From NCBI RefSeq assembly GCF_000222585.1, contig NZ_AFWE01000201.1:1-54294 (forward strand): a DNA stretch of 54,294 bases. Direction: 5' to 3'. How positions within the stretch are numbered: the first letter of the stretch is position 1; every line of letters starts with the position of its first letter. Of the stretch, positions 45,121 to 54,294 are shown in pieces. This DNA is from Vibrio scophthalmi LMG 19158. Its GTDB lineage: Bacteria; Pseudomonadota; Gammaproteobacteria; Enterobacterales; Vibrionaceae. Made by a program: the position numbers and the translations under genes. Under the pieces are notes generated by a model. It searched no databases. It saw nothing but the letters and a program-made list of their open reading frames with translations, and was not told the origin of the DNA.

Positions 45121-45804
45121 TTACTCCCTGCCAGCCATCACTTGACGGTGCAAAATGCTGTGAAACTCTTCTGAGAACGTCGCGTAGTTATGCTCAAGTT
45201 TTGACACTTTATTGCTCAAGCGGTTGTATGCCATTACGGCGGGAATTGCAGCAAATAGACCCATTGCCGTTGCCACCAAGGCTTCTGCGATACCCGGCGC
45301 AACCATTGCCAGGGTCGCTTGCTTCACTTCACCCAACGCGATGAACGCATGCATGATGCCCCATACCGTACCAAACAAACCAATATATGGGCTGATAGAG
45401 CCGACTGTTGCTAGGAAAGGCAGATTGGTTTCCAGATCATCTACTTCACGGGCGACCGCCACGCGCATTGCTCGGCCTGTGCCTTCCATGATGTAATCTG
45501 GCGAATTTGCATTGGATTTACGTAGACGTGCAAATTCAGTAAAGCCGGCATAGAAAATTTCTTCGGTACCCGTGAGTTCATCTTTTCTCTTGTTTACCGC
45601 TTGATAAATAATTGAAAGATCGGTGCCAGACCAAAACTTATCTTCAAAGGCTTCTGTCTCTTTGGTTGCTTGAGAAAGCACTTTGCTGCGCTTAATGATC
45701 ATCGCCCATGAGGCAATCGACATACCAAGTAGGATCAGCATGACCATTTTTACCAGCAAGCTGGCTTGCAAAAACAGGTCAAGAATTGAAATATCAGCGG
45801 TCAC
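45121..45804 (-). CDS. tolQ: Tol-Pal motor protein TolQ
   Basis: The 227-residue ExbB/TolQ-family protein has three membrane helices (about residues 16-36, 135-155 and 168-190, the latter with [26 protein letters not shown]). It starts at GTG and overlaps the ybgC stop by 11 bp, a tight operon arrangement. It is the channel subunit of the TolQR motor. Confidence 0.96.
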   Translation of the reverse strand: MTADISILDLFLQASLLVKMVMLILLGMSIASWAMIIKRSKVLSQATKETEAFEDKFWSGTDLSIIYQAVNKRKDELTGTEEIFYAGFTEFARLRKSNANSPDYIMEGTGRAMRVAVAREVDDLETNLPFLATVGSISPYIGLFGTVWGIMHAFIALGEVKQATLAMVAPGIAEALVATAMGLFAAIPAVMAYNRLSNKVSKLEHNYATFSEEFHSILHRQVMAGRE

Positions 45805-46213
45805 TTCGAGAAAACTCCATATAAATTGCTTGAGGAATCGCAGTCGGTCGCATCCTCTGATTATCGATACATGCTACCTTAACCATTGCTCTACACAATG
45901 TTTTACTATCAGGATTGACGATCTCCTGACAGAAGGTCAAAGAGGCCTTCTTGAGTTCAGCGATTGTCGTTCTCACTACGAGCTGATCATCAAGGCGCGC
46001 ACCTTGTAAAAAGTCTATGTCCATATGTCGGACTACAAAACCAGTGTTTTGTTCCAACAATGCATGTTGTGATACGCCAACACTGCGAAGCATCTCCGTT
46101 CGTGCGCGCTCAAAATATTTTAGATAGTTTGAATGATAAACCACACCACCGGCGTCGGTATCTTCGTAATAAACGGTCACTGGCCATTCAAAGCCATGAG
46201 GGGCTGCTTCCAC
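45794..46213 (-). CDS. ybgC: acyl-CoA thioesterase YbgC
   Basis: The 139-residue hotdog-fold protein carries the family motif [26 protein letters not shown] near residues 15-40, including the catalytic Asp. YbgC enzymes hydrolyse acyl-CoA thioesters and are regularly the first gene of the tol-pal operon. The start used is GTG at 46213. A terminator separates it from the cytochrome bd operon upstream. Confidence 0.93.
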   Translation of the reverse strand: MEAAPHGFEWPVTVYYEDTDAGGVVYHSNYLKYFERARTEMLRSVGVSQHALLEQNTGFVVRHMDIDFLQGARLDDQLVVRTTIAELKKASLTFCQEIVNPDSKTLCRAMVKVACIDNQRMRPTAIPQAIYMEFSRSDR

Positions 46214-46305
46214 GGTAACACTCTAAAATTTGTACACTTAACGACTACTATACCCCATCTGTGCTGCGGATGTGCACTGGCGAATCTACGATTTCAGAAC
46301 TTAGA

Positions 46306-46344
46306 CAAAAAAATAGCGCCAACTTATCAAAAGTGGCGCTATTT
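46306..46344 (-). terminator. terminator of the cydABX-ybgE operon
   Basis: A perfect 11-bp stem (aaatagcgcca / tggcgctattt) is followed on the minus strand by a T-run. It lies 35 bases past ybgE. Confidence 0.85.
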
Positions 46345-46378
46345 AAATGATTTTCTGATGATTTCTCAGGCTAATCTA

Positions 46379-46681
46379 TTACGAAACGTAAATAATCGTT
46401 AGGTAAATCAGGATCGACAAACTGAAGTATGGGCTAAACAGAATTTGCCAATACCAGTTGTGTGGTTTGAATGACAAACCAAACACCATGCTTGAGCAAA
46501 TCGCCCATATCATCAGCGGTGAAATGACTGCATTAAAGCCGCCAATCGCCTCTGAATACGCATGAGGATCCCACATCACCATCGCAACATGGAAAAAACC
46601 TAAAACCAGAGATAAGACCCTTAGTAGGGTCTTATCCAAAGGGGCATGTATTTTTGCCACCTTTTCAGCGAGATCACTCAC
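46379..46681 (-). CDS. ybgE: cyd operon membrane protein YbgE
   Basis: A 100-residue protein with three membrane helices, normally encoded after cydX in gamma-proteobacteria. It starts at GTG and overlaps the cydX stop by 8 bp. Its exact role with cytochrome bd is unknown. Confidence 0.85.
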   Translation of the reverse strand: MSDLAEKVAKIHAPLDKTLLRVLSLVLGFFHVAMVMWDPHAYSEAIGGFNAVISPLMIWAICSSMVFGLSFKPHNWYWQILFSPYFSLSILIYLTIIYVS

Positions 46682-46781
46682 TGTCTTTATCCATCATTTC
46701 TGAATGCTCTAACCAAAGAGCGTTGATGATACCGAATGCGCAAGCAAGTAGTACACCTAGAATCCATGCGAAATACCACAT
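46674..46781 (-). CDS. cydX: cytochrome bd-I accessory subunit CydX
   Basis: A 35-residue single-helix protein starting MWYFAWILGVLLACAFGII, then NALWLEH, the standard CydX pattern, ending MDKDSE. CydX stabilises the haem site of cytochrome bd. It lies 12 bases after cydB and overlaps ybgE by 8 bp. Confidence 0.93.
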   Translation of the reverse strand: MWYFAWILGVLLACAFGIINALWLEHSEMMDKDSE

Positions 46782-46793
46782 AGTGATTGCTCC

Positions 46794-47930
46794 TTAGTAA
46801 AGTGAGTTTTTGTTTTCTTCAATGAACTTGCTATCCAAACGGCCGAACATTTTGTAGTACGTCCACGTGGTGTAGCCAAGAATGATTGGTACCATTACAA
46901 ATGCAACACCAGTCATTAGGTTCAAAGTCAGTTCAGATGAAGTCGCATCCCACATTGTCAAGCTGTGGCTTGGTACGCGGCTTGATGGCATCACGAATGG
47001 GAACATTGATAGACCCGCGGTGAAGATGATGCCAGCGTTACCTAGACTTGAGAATAGGAACGCAAAACCACCTTTTTCAAAGCGAGAAGCAACTACAGCT
47101 AGCAATGGCATAGCAACACCTAGGATAGGAGCCGCCCACATTGCTGGGTAAGCCTCAAAGTTATTCATCCATGCACCCGCTTCACGAACCACTTCTTTCG
47201 TTAGTGGATTCGATGCAGCACCAGTGTCAATCACAGATTTAATAACGTAGCCTTCCATATCTTGGATGAAGAAGCCTGCTGTCACAAACGTCGCAACCGT
47301 TAGAAGACCCATGATTTGCGCTACATTACGTGCACGAACATGAACATCATCGGTTGTTTTCATTTGAAGCCAAGCTGCGCCTTGCATCAAAATCATGAAC
47401 AAGCTAACAAAACCACACAGTAGTGCAAATCCGTTCAATAGACCGAAGAAGTTGCCATGATATGTCGGCATCATGAAATCACTCAGTTCAAACGGTACAC
47501 CTTGCAGTAAGTTACCAAACGCAACACCGAAGATGATTGGTGGAACGAAGCCACTGATTGAGATACAGATATCCCAAGTGCTACGCCATTTTTTGTCTTC
47601 AATTTTTGAACGGTAATCCAGGCCAATTGGACGTAGCCAAAGCGCTGCAAGTGTTAGGATCATCGCTAGGTAGAAACCAGAGAACGACGTTGCGTACACT
47701 AGTGGCCATGCCGCGAACAATGCACCACCGGCAGTGATAAGCCAAACTTGGTTACCATCCCAGTGTGGTGCGATCGAGTTGATCATCACACGACGTTCAC
47801 TGTCGTTCTTACCGATAATAGGTACAAGCGCGCCCACACCCATATCGAAGCCATCCGTAATCGCGAAACCAACCAGAAGCACACCGATCAGTACCCACCA
47901 GATGAATCGCAAGATTTCGTAATCAAACAT
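46794..47930 (-). CDS. cydB: cytochrome bd ubiquinol oxidase subunit II
   Basis: The 378-residue polytopic protein begins MFDYEILRFIWWVLIGVLLVG and contains ITDGFDMGVGAL near residue 24 and SIAPHWDGNQVWLITAGGALFAAWP near residue 52, both standard for CydB. It pairs with CydA to reduce oxygen to water at low oxygen tension. It lies 11 bases after cydA. Confidence 0.97.
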   Translation of the reverse strand: MFDYEILRFIWWVLIGVLLVGFAITDGFDMGVGALVPIIGKNDSERRVMINSIAPHWDGNQVWLITAGGALFAAWPLVYATSFSGFYLAMILTLAALWLRPIGLDYRSKIEDKKWRSTWDICISISGFVPPIIFGVAFGNLLQGVPFELSDFMMPTYHGNFFGLLNGFALLCGFVSLFMILMQGAAWLQMKTTDDVHVRARNVAQIMGLLTVATFVTAGFFIQDMEGYVIKSVIDTGAASNPLTKEVVREAGAWMNNFEAYPAMWAAPILGVAMPLLAVVASRFEKGGFAFLFSSLGNAGIIFTAGLSMFPFVMPSSRVPSHSLTMWDATSSELTLNLMTGVAFVMVPIILGYTTWTYYKMFGRLDSKFIEENKNSLY

Positions 47931-47941
47931 ATTCTTTCTCC

Positions 47942-49528
47942 TTACGCTTCTACTTGGCGACTAACTTTGTCTTCAACAGAGTCAGCGTTTTGCTCGAAGT
48001 GATAACGGCCTGTTTTCAGGCTGCTCGGTCCTTTACGTGCGAACTTAACCATTAGGTAAACTTCAGCAATCAAGAACACTGTGTAAAGCGCTAGAATTGC
48101 GAATAGCGAAGTCCAGATCTCAGCGGCAGTCAAAGCAGATGCGGCAACGTGAACGGGTAGAATCTCACCTACTGCCCATGGTTGACGACCGTATTCAGCG
48201 ACAAACCAGCCCGCTTCAATTGCGATCCATGGTAGTGGAATACTGAATAGTGCAGCTTTAAGAACCCACGGTTTTTGCTCAATCTTCTGACGGCAAGTTT
48301 GTAGGAATGCAGCACCAAAGACGAACAGCATGATGAAGCCACATGCCACCATGATACGGAATGACCAGAATAGTGGCCAAACAGTAGGGATTGAATCGTC
48401 CGCTGCCGCTTGAATTTGCTCTTCGCTTGCGTCTGTCACTTTGTCAGTGTAACGCTTAAGCAGTAAGCCGTAACCAAGGTCACCTTTCACTTCATCGAAA
48501 GCGGCCATGTTTGCTTCAGATTTATCACCTGCGCGCAGTTTTTCTAGCAATTCGTAAGCGTACATACCTGTACGGATACGGTCGACGTGATCATCACGAA
48601 GATCGTGCAGACCCGTCACTTGCTCATCGAAAGAACGCGTAGCGATAATACCCATTACGTATGGGATCTTAATCGCGTAGTCGGTTTCCATCGTTTCTTG
48701 ATTTGGCAGACCAAATAGCGTGAACGCTGCTGGTGCTGGCTCTGTATGCCATTCTGCTTCAACCGCCGCGAGTTTCACTTTTTGAACTTCGCCTAGCTCG
48801 TAACCAGATTCATCACCCAGTACGATTGTTGAAAGAATTGCTGCCATACCAAACGATGCTGCAATTGCAAATGAACGACGTGCAAACGCGATATCACGAC
48901 CTTTAATTAGGTAGTAAGAGCTGATACCAAGAACAAACATTGCACCACATGTGTAGCCAGAAGCTACCGTGTGAACGAATTTAACTTGAGCAACTGGGTT
49001 TAATACCACATCAGCAAAGCTCACCATTTCCATACGCATGGTTTCGAAGTTAAATTCTGCGCCAACTGGGTTTTGCATCCAGCCGTTCGCAATTAGAATC
49101 CAAAGTGCGGAGAAGTTTGAACCAAGAGCAACTAACCACGTCACCACTAAGTGCTGGCGTTTTGTCAGTCGATCCCAACCAAAGAAGAATAAACCTACAA
49201 AAGTGGATTCTAAGAAGAAAGCAACGAGGGCTTCAATGGCCAGTGGTGCACCGAAGATGTCACCTACATAGTGGGAATAGTAAGACCAGTTCGTACCAAA
49301 CTGGAATTCCATGGTTAGGCCTGTAGCCACACCAAGGGCGAAGTTAATACCAAAAAGCTTACCCCAGAACTTAGTCATGTCCTTATAGATTTGCTTATCG
49401 GTCATTACGTACAGTGATTCCATGATGGCAAGCAGAAATGCCATACCTAGGGTCAGTGGTACGAATAGGAAGTGATACATCGCAGTTAAAGCAAACTGCA
49501 ACCGCGATAGATCAACTATGTCAATCAT
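47942..49528 (-). CDS. cydA: cytochrome bd ubiquinol oxidase subunit I
   Basis: The 528-residue protein carries the haems and quinol site: [20 protein letters not shown] holds the haem b595 His near residue 19, and [16 protein letters not shown] is the conserved Q-loop/haem region. The frame extends to 49558, but AGGAG precedes the ATG at 49528 ([11 protein letters not shown]), giving normal length. Upstream lie two perfect FNR boxes and an ArcA-like site, matching expected oxygen control. Confidence 0.97.
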   Translation of the reverse strand: MIDIVDLSRLQFALTAMYHFLFVPLTLGMAFLLAIMESLYVMTDKQIYKDMTKFWGKLFGINFALGVATGLTMEFQFGTNWSYYSHYVGDIFGAPLAIEALVAFFLESTFVGLFFFGWDRLTKRQHLVVTWLVALGSNFSALWILIANGWMQNPVGAEFNFETMRMEMVSFADVVLNPVAQVKFVHTVASGYTCGAMFVLGISSYYLIKGRDIAFARRSFAIAASFGMAAILSTIVLGDESGYELGEVQKVKLAAVEAEWHTEPAPAAFTLFGLPNQETMETDYAIKIPYVMGIIATRSFDEQVTGLHDLRDDHVDRIRTGMYAYELLEKLRAGDKSEANMAAFDEVKGDLGYGLLLKRYTDKVTDASEEQIQAAADDSIPTVWPLFWSFRIMVACGFIMLFVFGAAFLQTCRQKIEQKPWVLKAALFSIPLPWIAIEAGWFVAEYGRQPWAVGEILPVHVAASALTAAEIWTSLFAILALYTVFLIAEVYLMVKFARKGPSSLKTGRYHFEQNADSVEDKVSRQVEA

Positions 49529-49651
49529 GGTAACTCCTATGTGTCGGCTGAAAGACACGCTCTACATTAATTGCTTTGGCACCTCAATAGTTGAACAAAC
49601 TCGAGAGTTGTTTATAAAACATCACTGTTGTTACAAACATGTGCCGCAATG

Positions 49652-49667
49652 GTTAGTTAATTGTTAA
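49652..49667. promoter_or_regulatory. ArcA-like site upstream of cydA
   Basis: GTTAGTTAATTGTTAA contains two GTTA-type direct repeats spaced as in ArcA boxes. It lies about 125 bases upstream of the cydA start. Confidence 0.5.
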
Positions 49668-49744
49668 GCATCAGCTAATATAGCTATCGCTAATATTACT
49701 GTGAAAAGACCAATGTTTCAAAAGGTTTATGGCAAAGGTTCGCT

Positions 49745-49758
49745 TTGATCTGCATCAA
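49745..49758. promoter_or_regulatory. FNR box 1 upstream of cydA
   Basis: TTGATCTGCATCAA is a perfect TTGAT-N4-ATCAA palindrome, the FNR consensus, in the cydA upstream region. Confidence 0.75.
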
Positions 49759-49794
49759 GATTAAATTTGCATTTTCGAACAGAAATGCATCAAT

Positions 49795-49808
49795 TTGATC
49801 CAAATCAA
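49795..49808. promoter_or_regulatory. FNR box 2 upstream of cydA
   Basis: TTGATCCAAATCAA is a second perfect FNR palindrome, 50 bases (about five helical turns) from the first. The remainder of the roughly 530-bp gap up to ruvB shows no convincing gene. Confidence 0.75.
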
Positions 49809-50058
49809 GAGTTTAGCAACTATACGAGTGGAAGATGGCAAAAATGCGAAGTTAAACCAAAGACGATCAACATCAATCGTTAACAACCCATCATTTTCAG
49901 CTACTTAGAGAGTATTAGGCAAGATTTACTAAATGTGACCCATGCCACAAAGTGCTATTTTGGAAAAGAAAACCAAAACAAACTCACTCAAGTATTCACA
50001 ATTTATTGTATTTTTTTACGAACACTTGAGTGGATGCGATCAAATCGGTAATCAAAGT

Positions 50059-51063
50059 TTACTTATCGATTCCGAAGTGCAAGTAAGCGCGATCGGTGGC
50101 AATTCGTCCACGCGGGGTACGTTGGAGGTAACCTTGCTGAATAAGATAAGGCTCTAGTACATCTTCGATGGTGTCTTTTTCCTCACCAATCGCAGCTGCC
50201 ATATTGTCCAAACCCACTGGGCCACCACCAAATTTTTCCATAATCGCCAACAATAGCTTTCTATCCATGTAGTCAAAGCCTTGTGCGTCGACATCGAGCA
50301 TATTGAGTGCTTTGTCTGCGATGTCAGGGCTAATATGACCGTCCCCTTTCACTTCAGCATAATCCCGTACACGACGTAGTAAGCGGTTGGCAATCCGCGG
50401 TGTGCCGCGAGCACGGCGTGCAACTTCAAGTGCACCTTCCGATTCCATCGACAAGCCTAAGCAATCGGCACTGCGTTGAACGATGTGCTGTAGATCCGGT
50501 ACTTGGTAATACTCTAGTCGCTGCGTAATACCAAAACGGTCACGTAATGGGGAGGTCAGTGAGCCAGCACGCGTAGTGGCACCAATTAAGGTAAAAGGCG
50601 GTAAATCAATTTTGATTGAGCGCGCGGCTGGGCCTTCACCAATCATGATGTCTAACTGGTAATCTTCCATCGCCGGATAAAGGACCTCTTCAACCATTGG
50701 GCTGAGGCGGTGGATTTCGTCGATGAACAGCACGTCATTTTCTTCAAGGTTGGTCAACAATGCCGCCAAATCACCCGCTTTTTCCAACACAGGGCCAGAA
50801 GTGGTACGAATATTTACGCCCATTTCATTCGCGACAATGTTAGCCAAGGTGGTTTTACCCAGACCCGGAGGGCCAAAAATCAGCAGATGGTCGAGTGGCT
50901 CATTGCGTAATCTTGCAGCTTGAATGAAGATCTCCATCTGGTCACGGACATGATCTTGACCACGATAGTCATCCAACTTTTTCGGACGGATCGCACGGTC
51001 AATAACGTCTTCATCACGAAAAATCGGGCTATCGGGTGCAATTAAACGGTCTGCTTCAATCAT
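50059..51063 (-). CDS. ruvB: Holliday junction helicase motor RuvB
   Basis: The 334-residue AAA+ ATPase drives branch migration at Holliday junctions. It has Walker [11 protein letters not shown] (about residue 65), Walker [10 protein letters not shown], and the sensor/arginine-finger region [18 protein letters not shown]. The C-terminal winged helix ends the protein. It lies 12 bases after ruvA. Confidence 0.97.
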   Translation of the reverse strand: MIEADRLIAPDSPIFRDEDVIDRAIRPKKLDDYRGQDHVRDQMEIFIQAARLRNEPLDHLLIFGPPGLGKTTLANIVANEMGVNIRTTSGPVLEKAGDLAALLTNLEENDVLFIDEIHRLSPMVEEVLYPAMEDYQLDIMIGEGPAARSIKIDLPPFTLIGATTRAGSLTSPLRDRFGITQRLEYYQVPDLQHIVQRSADCLGLSMESEGALEVARRARGTPRIANRLLRRVRDYAEVKGDGHISPDIADKALNMLDVDAQGFDYMDRKLLLAIMEKFGGGPVGLDNMAAAIGEEKDTIEDVLEPYLIQQGYLQRTPRGRIATDRAYLHFGIDK

Positions 51064-51075
51064 GAATTATCCCCG

Positions 51076-51693
51076 TTACACCATCGATTTTAGAGCATCT
51101 TTGATCAGCTCTTCACAGGTCATGCCTGGCTTCATCACTTGAGAAACTACTTTAGATGCTTGTACTGGTTTATAGCCTAATGAAAGTAGTGCGCTCACCG
51201 CTTCTTCTTCCGCGTTGCTTTGAGACGAACCGGTACTGTTATCCAACGGTGCTGCGTCGGTAAATGGGGTAAACAAGTCACCCGCACTCCAACCTTTAAG
51301 GCGGTCTTTCATTTCAACCACTAGGCGCTCTGCCGTCTTCTTGCCGACACCCGGCAATTTAACCAAGGTTGAAATATCTTCACGCTCGACACTGGCAACA
51401 AACTGAGTGGCCGTCATACCTGAAAGAATGCCTAAACCAAGCTTTGGCCCTACGCCGTTGGCTTTAATAACTTCGCGGAACAACGCTCGCTCCTTCACGG
51501 TATTAAAACCATACAGTAACTGCGCATCCTCACGCACCACAAAATGCGTATAGATAATCGCTTCTTCACCGATATTGGGTAACTCGTAAAAACAACTCAT
51601 TGGCATTTGTACTTCATAGCCAATGCCATTGACTTCAATCAGGAGTTCAGGAGGTTGCTTTTCCAGCAGAATGCCGCGGAGACGTCCAATCAC
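51076..51693 (-). CDS. ruvA: Holliday junction-binding protein RuvA
   Basis: The 205-residue protein has the N-terminal OB fold ([23 protein letters not shown]), two helix-hairpin-helix motifs ([26 protein letters not shown]) and the C-terminal RuvB-binding domain. It starts at GTG. It binds the junction and directs RuvB. Confidence 0.97.
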   Translation of the reverse strand: MIGRLRGILLEKQPPELLIEVNGIGYEVQMPMSCFYELPNIGEEAIIYTHFVVREDAQLLYGFNTVKERALFREVIKANGVGPKLGLGILSGMTATQFVASVEREDISTLVKLPGVGKKTAERLVVEMKDRLKGWSAGDLFTPFTDAAPLDNSTGSSQSNAEEEAVSALLSLGYKPVQASKVVSQVMKPGMTCEELIKDALKSMV

Positions 51694-51746
51694 GGTAGGT
51701 ACCTAGTGTAATAAAGTTTGGTTTGATAATAATAAATAACTGGATG

Positions 51747-51770
51747 GATAGCCAGTAAAAACTGGCTATC
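51747..51770 (-). repeat. perfect hairpin between ruvC and ruvA
   Basis: GATAGCCAGT and ACTGGCTATC form a 10-bp stem with an AAAA loop in the 98-base gap. No straight T-run follows on the minus strand, so it is more likely an attenuator or RNA-stability element than a strong terminator. Confidence 0.6.
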
Positions 51771-51791
51771 GAGCAAGGTTCAAAAATGCGC

Positions 51792-52313
51792 TTAACGGTA
51801 ACGACCTCGTCGGGCACTGGTTGCTTTGCCCGCTAAGGCGACTAAGGTTTTATTGGTATTGGCATGACAAATTGCGACACCCAAAGCATCCGCTGCATCC
51901 GCTTGTGGGCATGCAGGCAATTTGAGCATCTGCTTCACCATGTGTTGCACTTGTTGTTTATCCGCGCCACCGGTGCCCGTCACGGCTTGTTTAATTAGCC
52001 TTGCTGCGTATTCATACACCGGTAAATCCGCGTTAACGGCAGCCACAATCGCGCTACCGCGGGCTTGTCCTAACTTTAACGCTGAATCGGCATTTTTCGC
52101 CATAAACACTTGTTCAATCGCGAATACATCCGGCTGAAACTGAGTAATGATTTCCGTCACGCCAGCGTAAATTTGTTTAAGTCGGCCAGGCAACTCTTTT
52201 TCTGAAGTGCGGATACAGCCACTGCCCAAATATTGCAGATGACGCCCCTGCTGCCGAATCACACCGTAGCCGGTAATGCGTGAACCTGGGTCAATCCCCA
52301 AGATAATAGACAT
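51792..52313 (-). CDS. ruvC: Holliday junction resolvase RuvC
   Basis: The 173-residue endonuclease has the four acidic catalytic positions: Asp in [12 protein letters not shown], Glu in FAIEQVF, and two Asp in [11 protein letters not shown]. It cleaves junctions processed by RuvAB. It is upstream of ruvA on the same strand. Confidence 0.97.
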   Translation of the reverse strand: MSIILGIDPGSRITGYGVIRQQGRHLQYLGSGCIRTSEKELPGRLKQIYAGVTEIITQFQPDVFAIEQVFMAKNADSALKLGQARGSAIVAAVNADLPVYEYAARLIKQAVTGTGGADKQQVQHMVKQMLKLPACPQADAADALGVAICHANTNKTLVALAGKATSARRGRYR

Positions 52314-52378
52314 ACTAAAACCTAATCAATGCCTTACTTTGGCACTTAGTGTATAGCAGGCATCACAGATTGGCGAGC

Positions 52379-54118
52379 TTAACCCACGGTAAGTATGGCG
52401 CGTGCTGACAATCCTGACTCGAGGGTAATTTCGAATGCCTGGATCGGCTGTTGATTGAGCTTTTCTCCTGTCCAAAAGTCATGCCAATCAACAGGATGAT
52501 CAGCCGCTAAGGTCACCTCTCGTGCCGGTTGTTGGTAATTGAACAAACAATGAAGATCATTGTTCGCGGTTAAAGCTAATGAACCATGTTGAAGGTTTAG
52601 CGTAGAAAACCGGACCGCCTCTTGGTTGTGTTGCAGGCGAATAATCAATTTATCGATGCTTTGCTTAGCAAATGCGGTCATCTCATCCAGCGGGTCGCCC
52701 AACATCAATACACCCGCACACGCGAGATGAACCGTGCGATGAAAATCGTAATATTTACGCTCAGTACCTTGATTCGGTAGTGAAATAAGCACCAGGCTAT
52801 CAGGATCCACTTGCCACAAACGGCGATGCTGCCAACTGCGCAGCAATACCTCTTTGGCATGTTGTTCAAAGCGCCGTTCATCACGGACTACCTCAGTGCC
52901 AATCCCCATCACATCTACCATACCTAATGACGGCCAAAGCGGCGCATGATTGGCCATTACAATGGCACTATCAGCAGCATCAGTGATGGCTTGCACCCCC
53001 ATTCTATAAGCTTCAACCCCAGTCAAACCAGTTTGCGATCGCTGAGCTTTAATTGCGCCCCAGTAACAAGCGTCGAGTTTGAAAAGTTCAATTCCCCACT
53101 CTACCCGCATATAACGAACGACTTCCCCAATGTGTTCTTGCACATCAGGATTGGTCATATCAAGTATGTACCATGGCGTTGAATGCCATCCGGCATGAGT
53201 GATCTCTTCCGCTTTGAGTGGGCGATCTGCTTCGTTCTTCACAAACCAATCAGGGTAATGTTTAAACAACTCGGATTGCTGCTGAGCAATAAAAGGCGCG
53301 AGCCAAATTGCTGGCTTTTTACCAGCAGCGCGGATCTGCTTAATCTGCTGTTTGACATCAATGCCACCGAGCTCTGACGGCGTGAGCCAATCACCGATTG
53401 CCGCTTGATAACCCTCATCAATCAAGACGTACTCAACCGCATTTGACAGGGTGGGCAAAGCATTTAAATTCGCTTGAAGTTGGCGATCGTTAACCGCTAT
53501 ATCATAAGCGTGGTGACCGCTCCATCCAATTGGAGCTGCACTGCTGTTCGGTCGGCGTGGCGGATGTTGTACCGCGAGGCGGTCGGCATATTGAGCATAG
53601 AGATCCTGTAAGTTGGCCGATTGTAATACCAACACTGATTCCAATTGACTGCTGGTCCAATCTTGCGGATACGTGTTTTCGCCATCAAGATAGGCACTTA
53701 GTTTATGGATACCCTTCATCTCACTAAACTGAAAATAACCCGAAAAACGATGACAAGAAGTGAAACCAAACAAGGTGTAGCCAAGTGAGTCAGAGACGAT
53801 CACATGATTATAGAATCGCTTCGCTTCTGAACGAGGATAGAGGCGGTAGGTCGAACTATTATCTTGGCCCAGTCCAATATCGCGTAAGTCCTCTAACCGA
53901 CCACAAACTTGGCTGTGCATTTGAAAACCGTCACCATAGAGAATGGCTTGCGGTTCGATGTGGTAATCAAGAGAAAACAGCAAATACCGCTCACTGACAC
54001 GATCATTGGAAAGACCAATGTAAGTAAAGTGGACCTCATGATTGTCGTAAGTCGCCAGAACATCCTTATTGGCGATATGCAGATCCAGCATTCCATCAAT
54101 GGTAATTCGCTTCTGCAT
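52379..54118 (-). CDS. alpha-galactosidase-like glycoside hydrolase (GH36 type)
   Basis: The 579-residue protein has a beta-rich N-terminal domain and a TIM-barrel (about residues 195-470) with YVLIDEGYQ, KPAIWLAPFIAQQQS, the nucleophile motif ELFKLDACYWGA near residue 345 and a small C-terminal beta domain. This is the melibiase/GH36 layout. No signal peptide is seen, so it acts in the cytoplasm. It is a single gene; no transporter is visible within the window. Substrate specificity is uncertain. Confidence 0.78.
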   Translation of the reverse strand: MQKRITIDGMLDLHIANKDVLATYDNHEVHFTYIGLSNDRVSERYLLFSLDYHIEPQAILYGDGFQMHSQVCGRLEDLRDIGLGQDNSSTYRLYPRSEAKRFYNHVIVSDSLGYTLFGFTSCHRFSGYFQFSEMKGIHKLSAYLDGENTYPQDWTSSQLESVLVLQSANLQDLYAQYADRLAVQHPPRRPNSSAAPIGWSGHHAYDIAVNDRQLQANLNALPTLSNAVEYVLIDEGYQAAIGDWLTPSELGGIDVKQQIKQIRAAGKKPAIWLAPFIAQQQSELFKHYPDWFVKNEADRPLKAEEITHAGWHSTPWYILDMTNPDVQEHIGEVVRYMRVEWGIELFKLDACYWGAIKAQRSQTGLTGVEAYRMGVQAITDAADSAIVMANHAPLWPSLGMVDVMGIGTEVVRDERRFEQHAKEVLLRSWQHRRLWQVDPDSLVLISLPNQGTERKYYDFHRTVHLACAGVLMLGDPLDEMTAFAKQSIDKLIIRLQHNQEAVRFSTLNLQHGSLALTANNDLHCLFNYQQPAREVTLAADHPVDWHDFWTGEKLNQQPIQAFEITLESGLSARAILTVG

Positions 54119-54294
54119 CTTTCTTCCCTATTACAATCACTGCAACGAAAAACTCAGTATTTGCCAAGCTTGTTTATAAACTGCATTACAACACCGCCAA
54201 ACCATGAAATCTATGTTGGTTTAGAGCAAGACTGTTAGTCCAATCACGTTTTGCTGTTTATGGTCATTTGGTACTAGATACTTCACCTAATACC

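Noticed and set aside
49942-50157. 71-codon open frame beside ruvB
   Set aside because: It overlaps the ruvB 3' end in antisense and has no family signs.
51740-51755. LexA box before ruvA
   Set aside because: CTG-N10-CAG spacing is right but the centre is not AT-alternating and it is embedded in a stronger hairpin, so I do not annotate it.

Overview
The window looks like a chromosomal segment of a Vibrio species. The gene content and order around fabV-fadE-psrA, nadA, the complete ybgC-tolQRAB-pal-cpoB cluster, cydABX-ybgE and ruvCAB match the Vibrio arrangement, and the Hcp, VgrG and VasX-type proteins resemble those of Vibrio cholerae. I cannot name the species from sequence alone.

Layout. 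About 0.1-4.7 kb (minus strand) holds fatty-acid genes: enoyl-ACP reductase fabV, acyl-CoA dehydrogenase fadE and a TetR regulator resembling PsrA, preceded by a PsrA-type and a FadR-type operator. At 5.0-7.9 kb (minus) is a lipid-linked sugar transfer operon (GtrA-like flippase, PMT/ArnT-like transferase, GT2 polyprenyl-phosphate glycosyltransferase), divergent from an OmpR-type two-component system at 8.1-10 kb. At 10.1-15.3 kb are a PLP enzyme, a small secreted protein, a di-haem cytochrome c peroxidase overlapping a hybrid sensor kinase, and a small unknown gene. A lipoprotein amidohydrolase follows on the minus strand.

The most interesting part is 17.0-30 kb, a type VI secretion auxiliary cluster: hcp, vgrG, a DUF4123 adaptor and a VasX-like pore-forming effector, followed by an array of VasX-type immunity paralogues. 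Five copies are open and one is broken. The array is mosaic. Its first and last members share an identical 5' end, and the fourth and fifth share a 246-bp 3' block. A 62-bp remnant of a second vasX 3' end sits inside it. A 59-residue PAAR-like gene lies between 15-bp inverted repeats, and the left repeat coincides with the breakpoint of the broken immunity copy. Hcp would form the tube, VgrG (perhaps with the mini-PAAR) the tip, DUF4123 would load the effector, and the immunity proteins would protect the cell and perhaps neutralise related toxins of neighbours.

From 30 kb on: a DUF2301-like membrane protein, an SPFH/zinc-ribbon gene pair, a small lipoprotein, tRNA-Ser(GGA), alaE, another hybrid sensor kinase, a YgfB-family gene, a K+ channel, nadA, the Tol-Pal operon, cytochrome bd oxidase (with FNR and ArcA-like sites upstream of cydA), ruvBAC and a GH36-like alpha-galactosidase near the right edge.
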